This document shows, piece by piece, positions 1 to 12,041 of a DNA stretch of 64,000 nt (position 1 is the stretch's first letter; each line of letters opens with the position of its first letter). The stretch is taken from positions 672,011 through 736,010 of the forward strand of contig CACRSC010001925.1 of assembly GCA_902651635.1 (NCBI GenBank). The letters run 5' to 3'. A model generated the notes under the pieces. That model had not been told where the DNA came from, did no database searches, and saw nothing but the letters and a program-made list of their open reading frames with translations. The translations under genes were made by a program, and so were the position numbers. The stretch comes from Mastigamoeba balamuthi. Its lineage: Eukaryota > Evosea > Mastigamoebida > Mastigamoebidae.

Positions 1-700
1 TGGCACACACCGCCGCACAGCTTGCACGCTGCGCTCATGGTGCACAAATCGGCTCCCAGCCCGCTGCAGTCGGTGCACTGCGCTCCACTCGGCGTGCACT
101 GCCCTGTGACATTGCACCACCGACAGCTGCTGCTCGATGCGCACTCGTCGGCACTCTGCAAGGATTCTGTCCTCAGAACCTGAAAGAACCGCTGGACTGA
201 TATGACCCGACGCACAGTGAAGCTGAGGCACGAGGGGCACGTGACGGTGGTGGCCATGCACGTGCGCGTTGTGGAGCAGCTGTGGCACCCTGGGCTGTCG
301 CTGCACTTGGCGCTGCACGTGCACTCGGTGCTCGCTGCGACACAGCATCGCAGCACAGTGAGTTGTGCAGCTGCGTATCGTCGAGCATCAGTGGAAGGAA
401 GGAGGGCGCACAGAGGGCCATGCAGGACAGCGTCTGCTGGCACCAGCGGCACCCGGCTGTGCACGACCCCCTCGCCAGCTGGCCGCAGGCGGGGCAGCGG
501 TCGCCGCTGGCGAGGCAGAGCGCCCGGGAGCCGCACCACGCGCACGAGGTGTCGTTGGCGCACACGTCCCTGAACGGCGTCCCCAGGCACGCCGAGCACC
601 GCACAGAGCTGTCGGCGCACCTGCTGGTGCCGGCGCACCACTGGCACCCCGCGAGGGCTGTGCACCGCTCCTGGGACGAGGTTTTGGTCAATTGTGCCAT
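1..700 (-). CDS. Cys-rich PSI/plexin-repeat-like surface protein, 3' part missing
   Basis: Partial gene that runs off the left edge. The exons carry at least five modules of about 35-45 residues with the pattern C...CxWC....C...CxxC, for example CQWCAGTSRC, CAWCGSRALC, CRWCQQTLSC and CRWCNVTGQC. These resemble PSI (plexin-semaphorin-integrin) modules, small disulphide-rich spacers in extracellular proteins. The frame changes near 370-395 and near 160-205 fit short introns (a GTGCGCC donor with a TCGCAG acceptor, and a GTGCGTC donor). The first in-frame ATG is at 700, but a TCCCAG acceptor about 25 bases further in suggests the true 5' exon may lie upstream, so the start is uncertain. Similar PSI-like modules occur in the giant receptor at 31.1-31.5 kb. 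Extracellular location is inferred from the cysteine pattern; no signal peptide or anchor is visible in this piece. Confidence 0.6.
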
Positions 701-920
701 TCTATGACAACTTCGAAGGAACGTAATAACGTCCGTTGGTAGTCTCGCAGCGCTTTCCCGAGCATGAGATGTGTGTGCAAAGGAGACCCGGTGTCAAAGG
801 ACGAATCAAATTAGCAAATTCGCTCTCATTAGAGAGCGCTTATGATGGTGCATTTGCAGATCCTCGTTGTTGAGAGAGCTCACTGACTTAGGTGGCGAGA
901 GAGGGCTGAGGTCACGTCGT

Positions 921-3645
921 TTAGCACATCAGCGCGAAGGCCACGGCAACGACGGCAGCGGCTCCGAAGGCAGCGGAGGACGCGGCGCCCTTGACGACGA
1001 CCTGCTCGGCCGAGGAGGGCGCAGCCACGGCGGTCTGCGCCAGACCCAGCGTCGACGAGACCCTCGCGGTGCTCGTCTTGGTCTCGGCAGCGCGCCTGCC
1101 CGGGTGCTCGTTGACCGTCGCGCTCAGGCTCGACACGATCCTCAGCTCCTTGTCGACGTCGAACGTGCCCGCCGCCAGCGTGAAGCGGTAGCACACCCAC
1201 GTGGGGCCCGACGACGCCGGGCAGTCCTCCAGCGCGAACCCCAGCGCCGTCGCCGACGGGCTCGCCGCGTCGTAGATCGTCAGCTCGGCGCCGCTCTTGA
1301 TGGCGTTGCCGCTGAGGACGACCCTCGTCACGTCGGTCCGCTTCAGCACCACGTCGGTGAACACGTGGTCGCGGACGTGAATGACGTCGCCGACGAAGAA
1401 GCGCAGCGTCTCCGCGGGCGAGACGGCGTCTGCGTGCGTCGACTGGGCGCCGTTGAGGCGGACGGTGCTGTTGAGCATGCACCAGTTCTCGAGGCCCTCG
1501 AGCGACGCGGTGAGCTGGCTGGCGTGCGTGGCCGACTGGGGCCTGGCGCTGGCGATGGCGTAGTCGAGCGTGAACTTGTCGCTGGCGCTGGTGCTGCAGA
1601 TGGCGTAGCGGTCGATGGTCGCCCGCAGGTGCCAGCGCTGCTTGTTGGCGTGGCCGTCGACGACGCCGACGAGAGCCGGGCTGGTGACGGCGACGATGTG
1701 GCCGACGCTTGAATTGAACACGAACGTGCGCGGGACGATGGCGTAGTCGGCCTCGACGGCGACGGTGACGAGGTCGAACTCGACGGTCGGCGAGCTGCGG
1801 TCGATGGGCACGAAGACCGAGAGCTTCTCGATGTACCCCCACACGAGCGTGGCGTCGAGGGAGCTGATGACGCTGCGGACGTCGAGCTGGCGGTAGAGGA
1901 TGACCTCGAAGGGCAGGTCGGCGGTGCTGTTGCGGTCGTAGGCCTCGCCGTTGCTCAGCACGAAGCGCTCGTTCCACCAGACGCGCACGATGAACTGCAT
2001 GCGGTACGTCTCGGCAGACTCGATGATGCGCGGCTGCGCCGTGCGGATGAGGTCGGGCAGCCTCCTGGTCGACACGTGCGTGTACCTGCAGTAGTCCTCA
2101 GCCATCGGCAGCGCCACCTGCGTCGTGGCGAAGGTGTCGGGGTTCACGAACGCCGCGTGGACATCCCAGCGGTGCGGGATCATCTGCGGGAGCACGATCG
2201 AGAGCGTGATGTCGTCGCCGAGGCTGCCGCTGAGGCTGTGGTTGAGCGTCGGGGGGTCCTTGAGGTGCTGGGCCTCGACGTGGTTGAGCCCCGGGCACTC
2301 ACACTTGACGCCCATGCAGTCCTTGAGGCAGCTGTCGCACGTCTCGCTGGCCTGGCAGACGCCGTCGCCGCAGATGTAGTCGGGGACCAGCGGCTGGGGG
2401 TCGACGCAGTCCTTGATGCCGTCGCCGTCGGTGTCATGGTCGCAGGTGCCGACGCAGAGGCCGCAGGTGTCGCGGGCGCAGTCCTGGAGCTGCAGCGACG
2501 TGGTCATGCGGAAGGACGAGCGCGAGGTGTGGCGCTCGGCGAAGAAGAAGGCCAGCGAGTAGGTCTCGTTGACCTCGAGCCCCAGCGTGTCGACGTCGAT
2601 CGAGGCCTCCTCTGCAGGGTGCACGCCGCCGAGGTCGATGACGAGGTGGCGGTTGATGAAGACCCAGACGTCGTCGTCGCCGCGGAACGTGAAGTTCTCG
2701 CCGCCACGGTACGTGAAGAGCGTCGAGATCATCATGGTGAACCCGAAGTTGTGCCCCTCGAAGTTGTTGCCGAAGCCCATGCCGTCGATCGGGAAGAACG
2801 TCTGGTTGTCGTACTCGTAGAGCGGCGGGTTCGTTCCGGGCACCCTCGACGCCCTCATCGGCACCGCGAGGTGCTGCGCGGACGGGTCAGTCGAGAGAGC
2901 TCTGCACTGCCTTGGGGTCTGTGTGTACTCACCTTGTTGACCCCGGGGACGTCGTGGAACCACGACTTGAAGGACTCGGCGTCCAAGATGGTCCGGTGCT
3001 TGCCCGGGGCCAGCACGGGCGTGCCGTCGGCGCCGAGCGTCGCCTCGACGATGCCGCGCTCGTCGCCCTGGTGGCTCTCGAAGTCGGGGTGCGTGTTGAT
3101 GTCGCGGATCGTCATGTTCCACGCGATCGACTCGGGGTCCTCGTCGCTCTGCGCCGTCGCCGCGAACGGCGCGGGGCCCATGGTCGTCAGGACCCTCGTC
3201 GCCGAGCCGTCGGACCAGACGCCTGCCCAGTGGATCTCGCCGACCGTGTAGACGTCGTCGACGGTGACAGAGACCATCCCGAACTGCGAGGCGGGGATGC
3301 GCGCGGGGAGGTTCTGGCGCAGACCCGTCAGGCCCGTCGCCGAGTCGTAGCCCGAGACGGCGTAGGTGCCGGGCGCGACGGGCGTGGTGCTGTTGAAGCC
3401 GAAGACGACAGCCGCGAGGTCCTGGCCCGACGTGACGCCCACACGGTACCAGTACGTCGTCTGGCGCGTCGTGCAGTTCGTGGTGACGCCGATGTACGTC
3501 AGCGTGGCGACGTCTGCTGCTGCAGCGGCCCCGACGACTGCGCAAAGGGCGAGGCCCGTGGGCGTCAGCGCAAACAGCAGCGGGAGGAGGCGAGAGGGGA
3601 ATGGGGCTCACGGGAGACCACAAGTGCGATGACGAAGGCGTTCAT
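921..3645 (-). CDS. fibro-slime (PA14-like) domain surface protein, probably GPI-anchored
   Basis: Three exons, 3612-3645, 2933-3537 and 921-2873 (introns 74 and 59 bp, donors GTGAGC and GTGAGT), give 863 aa. Removing the first intron creates a clean signal peptide (MNAFVIALVVSLVGAAAAA), which fixes the start. The middle matches the fibro-slime/PA14 fold: a TILDAESFKSWFHDV-like lead, GGENFTFRGDDDVWVFINRH, then IDLGGVHP and a YSLAFFFAERH strand. Such domains occur in Dictyostelium prespore/cell-surface proteins and bacterial fibro-slime proteins, where PA14-type folds bind glycans. A Cys-rich linker with a calcium-type DTDGDGIKDC motif follows, then a long beta-rich region. The C-terminus ends in a small-residue hydrophobic stretch (AAFGAAAVVAVAFALMC) with no basic tail, typical of a GPI signal. 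Extracellular adhesion or matrix role is inferred. Confidence 0.85.
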
Positions 3646-5419
3646 TGTGGTGCAAGGCCTGTGTTGCAGTGAGCCGAGAACTAAAGTTCTGGGGATATCG
3701 CTGGAGTCGCCCGACGTCATTGTCCCGGGGTGGGAAAAGGTTAGGAACGAGGTGCAGCGCTGATAACCCTGGTCCAAGCAGAAGTGTGCAAAAGGTTCGT
3801 TTTACCGCGAAGTCCACCGAGTACGCCGCCCTTGTTGATGTCATCGGTGATGTAAACCAGGTGTTTCTGGCGTGACTGCCTCGTTTTTGTTGGTGTTCGT
3901 TGCCTTCTTTGTCGACAGGTCAAAAGCGATGACACGTTCAGGAAAAAGCACTTAGCGCGGGAGAGTCTGAAAATAACCGACAAAAGAGACGGGAAAGACG
4001 TGTTGGGCAGCAACCTGGGCAGAAAGGAGGGCGGAGGCACGCCAGGGTTCCTGGCTGAAGCAGACACCAGGGTTTGCGCTTCAGTTGCCTTTGCTCGCGT
4101 GCGCTGAGGCCCCAAGACAGACGGTTGTGAACGTATTTTCGGTTATACCAGTACCGTTTTCCGAGCACCGCTATCTTTGCCCTCTTTCAGACGAGAGTTG
4201 CCCGAGGCCGAAACCGAATGCGGGACCTCCGCTTCTGCGTGCCGCGAGCACCACAGCTCGGCGCCCTGCTCGAGACAGCAGGAAGCGAGCGCAATTTCGG
4301 GGCTTGCGAAAAGGTGCACTTGTGCGTACAACACCCATTTTTATTTCTCTCTGCACAGGAGAATACGCTCTGCTGTTCACGCGTTCGCAGTACGCCATGC
4401 CATTGTTCATGAGCATGGAACCTTTCCGTTCCTGAAAGGCGGAAGACCGAATCGCACTTGGTGATGGTGAATTTGCGCCATAAACGGTATCTAAAAAAAC
4501 AACACTACGAGTGACTGTCCTTCCGAAGTCTGCGCTCACGGATGCACTCATCAAATGCCTCTAGCAGCACCGAGTATAATGGCATGATGCACTACTTGGA
4601 TAATATAGTCTTGTGCGCCGTCCGCCAGCTGTGGTTGAGCCCTGATAGTATGTATGATCTTGCCCGGGAATATCGAAGGCGAAGGTGACCTATCGCTGAT
4701 GTGTGTAAGCATTACGCGCGGAGGTGCCTATGCGGATGCAGTGCGAGTTAGTTTTCCCATCGTAGAGCCCATCGTAGAGCTCGGAATAGTGCGCGCGGCG
4801 CCGCGAAGACTGCTCAGCCCGCGATATGACTTCCTGGACCTGGAGAATAAACCGCCGACATCGCCATCGCGCACTTTTTTTCTATCCGCACAGAGCGCAC
4901 AATCGCTCTGGTGCATCGGGCAGGTGCTGATATCAGCTAGCGATATGAAGGAGATGAATTTGCAATGCCGCCTACAAGCGCCGGCAGTGCACTTCACAAC
5001 AACGCACAAGGAAAGTAAACACACAAATTAAGGTCCACATTATAGAGTTCGGTACGCATCACAGATCCACCCCCCGCCCGGTCACAGAGAAGCAGCAGAG
5101 CGTCGACGATGGTGACCAGCATCTCGCAGAAGCCATCGAAGCTTCGGGCAACTCCGATCAGCTTCTGGTTGTGCACATCGCAGTCGTTTCTGTGTTCCCG
5201 ACCGAGTCCAGACAGAGTTGAGGGCAACGACAACCCACTCTCTGGTTTGTCTTCGTCTCCCAAAACGCGGAGGGAAGCCAAAGAGGAGAGCTCCACACCC
5301 CCTTCGGCAACAGACGATGAGCGGACTGAGAATGCAGACAGCGTTGTGCAGAACCAACTGTATTGTGTGCGTTGTGTGACTGTAGGCAGGGTGGGATGTA
5401 GTCAGGGCGCGAGGGCCGC
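3646..5419. other. intergenic region, no convincing gene
   Basis: This 1.8 kb lies between the 5' end of the fibro-slime gene and the 3' end of villidin. It is less GC-rich than the flanking exons. Short open frames occur on both strands near 4.1-4.6 kb but show no domain, no recognisable splice continuity and no signal peptide. A GATATC-rich stretch sits near 4928-4950. I see no RNA gene. Confidence 0.5.
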
Positions 5420-8400
5420 CTAGTACAGGCCTGCCGCTCTCTTGAGGTTCTCCTGGTGCCACTTCTTGAGCTTGGCAAAGTCGGCGGGCTCCATCTGGAA
5501 CACCTTCCTGAACTCGTCGTCCGAGAGGTACGTCTCGAGCTTCGTGGGGTCGACGCCCTCGGGCAGCGCCTCGGACAGCAGCTCCTGGTACGTGTACTCC
5601 CTGCGCCCGTACTCGGCCAGCATCCTCTCGACCGGGACGCCCTCCCTCGCCTCTGTCGTCTCTCCCCTCTGCCCGTCGAGCCGAGCGCGTGAGAATCGGT
5701 CGGCGCGGGCGCGGACGCGGAGCCGAGAGACGGCGCACGGGCATGCGGAGCTTCGTCTCGGACCACGACTGCAGCTGCGCCTTGAAGGCAGCGGGCTCGT
5801 GGAAGGGCTGGACGGCGAGGACGGGCGTCGTGGGGCTGTGGCCCGCGGGCGAGTTCCGGGCGTAGGCCCTGGCGGCCTCGAGGCCGATGCGCTTCTCGAT
5901 CGTCGTCGCCTTGAGGCCGACCCACACCCAGACGACGTACCACGCGTCCACGACGAACACGCCGCGGTCCACGAGGTCGTCCTGGCACGGGCCCTGCTCC
6001 TCCGTGACGTCCACGGCGCCGCTGCCCTGCGAGCACATGAACAGGCGCGCCGTGTGCGCGGGCGCCGTCTTAGGGGGCGCCAGAGGCGGCGCGTAGTACT
6101 CCTTCTTGCCCCCGAGCTCCCGCCAGAAGTCGGCGCCCTCGCTGCCCTCGGCGACCTCGACGACCGCGTGCGCGTCGAGCTTCAGGGCCTGCGCGGCGCT
6201 CAGCGCGGTGGCCTTCTCGTCGGCGTTGCTGTAGCGCCCCGACCACACGTGGACGGCGCTCTGCGACCGCAGGACGTAGCAGTGGAACGAGCTCAGCGAC
6301 TCGGCGCTCCTGGGCGCCTCCACGGCCTTGCAGAACAGCCCCGAGCCCCTGACGTCGTACAGCCCGCTCCTGGTGTTCTTGTAGTCGGCCGCCTTGCCCT
6401 GCGAGACGCGTCAAAGAGCCGGTGGTGGCCGAGAGCCGCACGTAGTGAATGATGTAGCGGCCACGGAACACCTTCATGAAGTGCTCTGTCTCCTTGTACT
6501 GGACGATCCTCACCTGCGAGCTCTCGCTGCGCTTGAGCTTGTCGGCCATGCCCGCCGTCAGGTACGCGCTCGTCCCCTTCTCGTTCTGGAGCCGACGGGG
6601 GAACCGTGTGAGAACCGCCGGCCCAGAACGGTGAGAAGAGGCTGGGGGGGGGGCTCGAGTACAATCGTGCTGTCCCTGCCCTGCCAGAAGTAGATGACGT
6701 GGACGTCCCTGTTGCTGACGTTGTACGTGTACAGCATGACGTAGGACTCGCCCGAGAAGAACTGCCCGTACGTCTCTGGCGGCACGGGGCTCAGCTCGAA
6801 CTCCTCGATCTTCCAGATCTGCACAGAGCCCGCGCCCTCGTCGGGCACGACCTTGCGCGGGTCGGGCTCGACGCGCAGCGGCCTGTGCATCTGCGCGACG
6901 AGCTCCGCGACGGGCTTCTGCGGCGTGGCGGCGGCGACGTTGCCCGCGATGTCGATGGTGCCCGTGTGGATCGGCAGCATGCCCGGGAACCCCATGAACT
7001 TCTCCTTCATGATCATCGGCTCGCTGCCCTGCAGCACGCGCATCGCAAACGCGTACGACGGGCGCCCCGACTGCGCCCTCAGTTTCTGCGTTGGCGTTGA
7101 CGTGAGGAGCGTGAGTGTCCGTGGATTCGATTGAATTTGAGGGCCGCGCGAGGGAGCGAAGGGCTGGCGCCTGAATTTCAGCGAATTCAATTGAATTGGG
7201 GATAGAAGGAGGGGAGACCTTGGCGACGAGCATGCCGAGCTTGCGCTGGTCGTTGTCCGAGTTCTTGCCGACCCAGACGTAGATCTCGACGCCGCAGTCG
7301 ACGACGTAGACGAGGTTGTTGTGCAGTATGTCCTTGCTGGGCATCTGCCTGTCGCTGTCCTCGTGCACGATCGACAGCAGCTTCCGCATCGACCCCGCGG
7401 GCGCCACCCTGTACACCGTGATCGTCGCCTCCTCCTGGTCCTGGTCCGCCGCCGTCTTGCTCGCGTCCGCCATCGGCACCCTGCTGTCCGCGAACTGCTT
7501 CCAGAACTCCGTGTTGGCCACGTCGCTCGCCCCCTGGTCTGCGCGTGGCGTCAGCGGCCGTGTGCGACTGCCACGCGGGCGGCGCGCGTACCGAGGATGA
7601 TGACCTCGGACCGGCCCGAGCGGTCCTTGGTGCGGATGCGGTTGGCGAGGTCGATGGCCTTGGCCTTGGCCACCCGCGAGGCCTTGGAGCCGTTCCACAC
7701 AAACTGCTTCATGCCCGTGTCGAGCACAAAGGGGTTGTGCGGGTTGAGCGACCGCGCAGCGGGCTCGGTGACCCAGACGCGGATCTTGCGTTTGCCCGTG
7801 ACCTGCATGAGCATCTTCTGGCGGCCCTTGTCCATGTCGGCGATGTCGAGCACGCCCGACGTGTCGTTCATCGCGCGGTCCTCGTTGTAGTTGGCCGGGA
7901 TGCCTAGCAGCACGCACACGTCCAGCGCCGCCTTCCTCTTGTGCTCGAGGAAGTGCGTCAGCTGCGACCTCTGGTCCGCGCTGCATTGCGGTTTTTGAGA
8001 CCGGATTCAATTGAATTGCGAATGCAAATCGAGCACTCTTTGCATTTGAGGAAAACCGGCGTCCCGTCGACGAGCCGCGCCTGTATGTCCGTCTCTGTGC
8101 CCTTCCAGGCGGCAAAGGGAGAGGCCACCTTGGACAGCGGCACCCTGTAGAAGGGCACCGTGGCCATCTTGGTCTTGAAGAAGAAGATCTGCAGCGAAGA
8201 CGCGGCGGTCAGACGTGCCCGAGAGATGGTGGAAGGGACGGCGGCGGGCGGGCCTCGTTCGAGTGGATCGAGGCGAAGGCAGCGGCCCAGTAGCCCAGGG
8301 GCCCGATGCCCTTGAAGAGCTGCAGCTCCATCTCGAGCTTGGTCTCCTCCTCCTCCTTGTCGAGCTCCTCGGCCTCGTACTCGGTGGCCTCCTCGGGCTG

Positions 8401-11400
8401 CATGCGCCTGCCGATGAACGACGTCGACGGCGAGACCGCCCGCGCCAGGTTCTCGGCCGTGCGCAGCGCGTCGAGGGCCGCGACCCACCGCTCCCTGTCC
8501 TGCTCGTTGACCGCGATCATGTGGAACACCAGCACCGGCGTCCTGCGTTGCGGGAGCGGTGCGCGTCAGACGCGGGGGGAGCAGAGGGGCAGTAGCGCAC
8601 GAGATCTGGAAGTAGGCGCCCTTGTTCTTGCTGTCAAAGACGAGGTTCGTGCCCTCGAGGAACTTGTCGTCCTTCATGACGGCGATGATCCTGTCCATGT
8701 GGCACTGCGCGGGGTGGGAGATGAGATCCGGAGGCGCTGTGGGGCGCCGCTGCTGCTTACGAGCTCTGTGCACTCGCCGGTGGGCTCCTCGTACCACCAC
8801 GACAGCGGCTGAGCTGCACTCGGCGCGGTCAGCGGTCAGAGCGAGAGGGGGGCGCCTGCGGGGCGACGCACAGAAGAGGATCCCGTTGCGCACGAAGAAC
8901 CACTTGCGCGTCGTGCTGCGCAGCAGCCCGACACTGATCTCCGCCAGCTTCCCGTCGACGGCCACGACGTCGCTCCTCGCGGGCCGCGGCGTCTTGTCGC
9001 CCGACGGGTCGCCAGCGGAAGCGGCGGCGGCAGGGACGACGGGCTGCTCGGCCTCGATCTTCGCCGACTGGATCGCCTTGGTCAGCGACAGCAGCCACGA
9101 CTGGCGCCACTCGGCGTCTGCGCAGGGGGTGATGCGGGCTCAGCAACGGCGCTGCTGTTGGGGAGGACGAGGGCGCGAGTGGGAGGGAACGGAGGGAACC
9201 AGGGGCCTGGACGTGGAAGATCTTCGGGGGGACGCTGATGGTGAAGCGCGTGTCCGAGTTGGGCACCGCGGAGACCTCGCACTCGACGAGCGGCAGCGAG
9301 AAGAGCGACGCGGGCGACTCCTCCGTCTCGAAGACGAAGAGCCTCCTCGGCGCGATCGAGAAGAAGCGCGGGACGTACGAGTCGTAGACCCAGCCCTCGG
9401 CCAGCAGCTTCACGGCGCCCTCGGCGACGATCCTCCCCGTCTGCGCGCGTTGCGGGTGCGCGGCACTGCGTTGGCGGAGCTCCCGGGGACGATGGGGGGC
9501 GTGCGGGATGGGCTCACAACGCTGCCCGCGGTCCCGGGGGCCGCGGAGGCGATCGCGGCCCTCGTTTCCTCGGCGCTCCTGCTCTTGCCCCCGTCCTCCA
9601 CCGCCACGTCAAACACCGACGTCGTCCTGCGCGCCCGCGGCCGCTCGCGTTCAATTGAAACAGCAACTCAGGCCGGCGGGTACCCGGGCGGCTGCAGCGA
9701 GACGAGCTTGGGCTTGGGGGCGACCTTGGCCGAGAACCACGCCTCGGCGTCCATGAGGGGCTCGGGGGCGGGGATCGGGGGGAAGAGGTCCTCGTGGAAG
9801 ATGGCGCTGTCCTTGCGCGGGGCGATGAACGAGATCTGCTCGACCGTGTTGCCGACGGTCAGCGCCAGGAACCTGGCGACCTCCTGCTTCATGACCTCGC
9901 ACGAGCGCTTGGGCGCCATGGCGACGCAGACGTGGTTGGTCGTCGACTGGAACTTGCCCAGCAGCTTGGCGTAGGGCTCCTTGGCGCAGACCTCGTAGTA
10001 GGGAATCGTCGTGCCGCGGCCGCCGAGGTAGAGCAGCCCCAGCGACGGGTCGTAGAACGGGACGATGGGGCTCGGCAGGTCGTCCACTGTCACCACCGAC
10101 AGCGCCTCGGCGATCTTCCTGCTGTCCCAGAACGCCATCTGCCTCGCCCCCATCTTCGAGAACCCGCCTGGTGCGCGCGCATCCCGCGCACAGTCAGAAG
10201 GCACGCACGCACGCGGCACACTGTCGCTAACACAACTTACAAAACTAGAAGGACAAGCCACGGGCTGCCTGCAATGAATGCCCTATCAAACAAGAGCAGA
10301 GTGCCCAGGGCAGGGCACTCGAAAAGCTCAACACAACGCAAAGAGCAAGGCCAGTAAAAACAACCACGGGCCAAACGGAAGGCGCGCTGGCTGAGCGATC
10401 AGGACAGCGAGCAAACGCGGGCGGGGCGCACAGCCGTGGTCTTGTAAGGGGAAGGAGGCGCGCGCGACTGCGAGGGCCACAGGACCGCGCGACTCCGAAA
10501 CAGAAAGAGAACACCCAAGTCAGAAATTCCGCAAACACAATTGAATTGAAACGCGGGAAAAAACGGCAAGCAAAACGGCAAGCAAAGCGCGGGCAGAGAG
10601 AGAGAGAGAGGGAGAGCGAGGGGCAGGCGTGCAAGAGAGGATCATGCCGCGGCCGTCGAGCCAGATGGCGCGGAGGCCCTTGGCGGCCTCTGCGCAGCGG
10701 GCCTCCTGGGCCATGGCGCCCGCGCGCGGGTCAAAGACGCGTGCGCAGAGGTCCTTGCAGGCCGTCAGGACCAGGCGGCCCTCCTCGGGCTCCCAGGCGG
10801 CCGACAGCACCGCGTCGGGGTGCGGGCCCACGGCGACGCGCTCCTCGCCGGCGCCCGCGTCCCACACGCGCACGACGTTGTCGGCGGCCGCCGTCAGGAC
10901 GACGCCCGCGGCCTGCGGGTGGAACGCGACGCTGAGGGCGCGGCGCGGGTGCTCGAGGACGGCGAGGGGCTCGCTGAGGTGGGCGGCCAGCCCGCGCTCG
11001 GGGAGGCGCCAGAGCTTGGCGGTGCCGTCGCGGCTGGCCGTGGCCGCCAGGCACTCGTCCAGCGCGCTCAGCCCAAAGTCCACCACCGCCTCCCGGTGCG
11101 CCAGCNCTCGAGGACGGCGAGGGGCTCGCTCAGGTGGGCGGCCAGCCCGCGCTCGGGGAGGCGCCAGAGCTTGGCGGTGCCGTCGCGGCTGGCCGTGGCC
11201 GCCAGGCACTCGTCCAGCGCGCTCAGCCCAAAGTCCACCACCGCCTCCCGGTGCGCCAGCACCAGCGCCGGCGCGTCGGGCAGCTTCCGCCCCTCGTTCG
11301 CCAGCGGCACCACGCACAGCCGCCCGTCGCCCCCGTGCGCTGCCGTCGCCGTCGCCGTCGTCGTGTTCGCAAGCGAGCGGTCAGCGCAGTTGGGGGACTT

Positions 11401-11655
11401 TAATTTCGCGATCTGGACGCGGAATATCGCGATACGGGGGGAGGGAAGCGTGCCGGCGTAGGGGAAGGCGAGGAAGCGGGCGTTGACGGCGAGGAGGGCG
11501 TCGGAGCCGCCGGCGGAGGAGGGCTTGAGGTTGGAGAACCAGCGCTCGCGGCGCCACGTGCTGCCGTAGAGGTTCCGGTACTTGGAGTCGGGCCCCCGGG
11601 GCGACGGCGACGGCGACGACGACGGCGGCGTGCTCGGCAGCGACAGCGGCTTCAT
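5420..11655 (-). CDS. vilA: villidin: coronin-like WD repeats, three PH domains, gelsolin repeats and villin headpiece
   Basis: Sixteen exons: 11454-11655, 10633-11339, 9684-10167, 9518-9626, 9200-9440, 8872-9117, 8761-8813, 8601-8704, 8254-8542, 8037-8188, 7592-7980, 7219-7538, 6663-7085, 6442-6585, 5739-6398, 5420-5668. Order: coronin-type N-terminus (SKYRNLYGSTWRRERWF), WD repeats (ASRDGTAKLWRL, AAADNVVRVWDAG), a coronin-like end (GFSKMGARQMAFWD), three PH domains (about 8.9-9.4, 8.3-8.9 and 7.9-8.3 kb), gelsolin segments with VIYFWQGRDSTI and YVVWVWVG cores, and a headpiece ending KLKKWHQENLKRAAGLY. This is the Dictyostelium villidin layout, a membrane-associated actin-binding protein. 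Coding length is divisible by three only if the 154-bp duplication plus N at 10952-11260 is removed, giving 1538 aa. Two or three introns use GC donors (10632, 8253, possibly 11453, where GT at 11435 also fits). The start could be an upstream ATG at 11724. Confidence 0.9.
10168..10632 (-). other. long GC-AG intron of villidin
   Basis: This 465-bp intron is several times longer than its neighbours. It begins GCACGCC, contains a CT-rich tract, two TTGCTTGCCGTTTT copies and a TTTCAATTCAATTG element, and ends CCAG. Only this donor restores the frame from ...GMILSC to the coronin-type GFSKMGARQ. GT sites nearby are in the wrong phase. Confidence 0.7.
10952..11260. repeat. 154-bp direct duplication separated by one N (assembly join)
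   Basis: Bases 10952-11105 and 11107-11260 are the same sequence with one visible difference (10976 G, 11131 C), and a lone N sits at 11106. Both copies encode the same WD-repeat stretch of villidin in two different frames. Deleting one copy plus the N (155 bases) makes the 16-exon coding sequence exactly divisible by three. This fits two overlapping contigs joined without collapsing the overlap, not a real duplication. Confidence 0.9.
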
Positions 11656-12041
11656 CTCTCTCTCTCGCTCTCGCGGGCGCTCGCGCACGGCCCACGCGCC
11701 AGAGGTCTGCTTTGCCAAATTCAATTTGATTTTAGTAATTTGGTGGCCCCCGCGGAGATTTTTCTCAACGTCGGGTCAACGTATGTCGACGCGTCACGGG
11801 TCAGATTCCGCTGACTGCCCACTGCCCCTCCGAGGCGTCTCCGCTGCGCATTACACGATAGCGCATACGCCGCTTTGGGCCACGAAACACCGGTGCTTTT
11901 TTGTCTCTCTTGGTGGAGTCTGGTTTCCGGTAGACGGGAAGAGGGACGTGGTGGGTAAAGAGGTCCTGCCGTCCGTGCGTGCTCTCCCGGTTCCGTCGGA
12001 GGCTGGCCCGCGGTTGTCGGGAGAGGGTGCGTCTGGGGGAC
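11656..12041. other. intergenic region between villidin and the nuclease-like gene
   Basis: This is the 5' flank of villidin and the 3' flank of the nuclease-like gene, both on the minus strand. An AT-rich patch with a CAATTTGATTTTAGTAATTT core lies at about 11718-11742 and could be part of the villidin promoter. I see no other feature. Confidence 0.4.

Noticed and set aside
4085-4554. Overlapping short frames on both strands upstream of the fibro-slime gene
   Set aside because: They overlap each other, have no splice continuity and show no protein features.
10590-10620. GA-repeat as a separate element
   Set aside because: It is a simple CT/GA tract within the long villidin intron, a common polypyrimidine feature.
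10952-11260. Extra WD repeat in villidin created by duplication
   Set aside because: The copies are nearly identical at DNA level, flank an N and break the frame, so an assembly artefact is far more likely.
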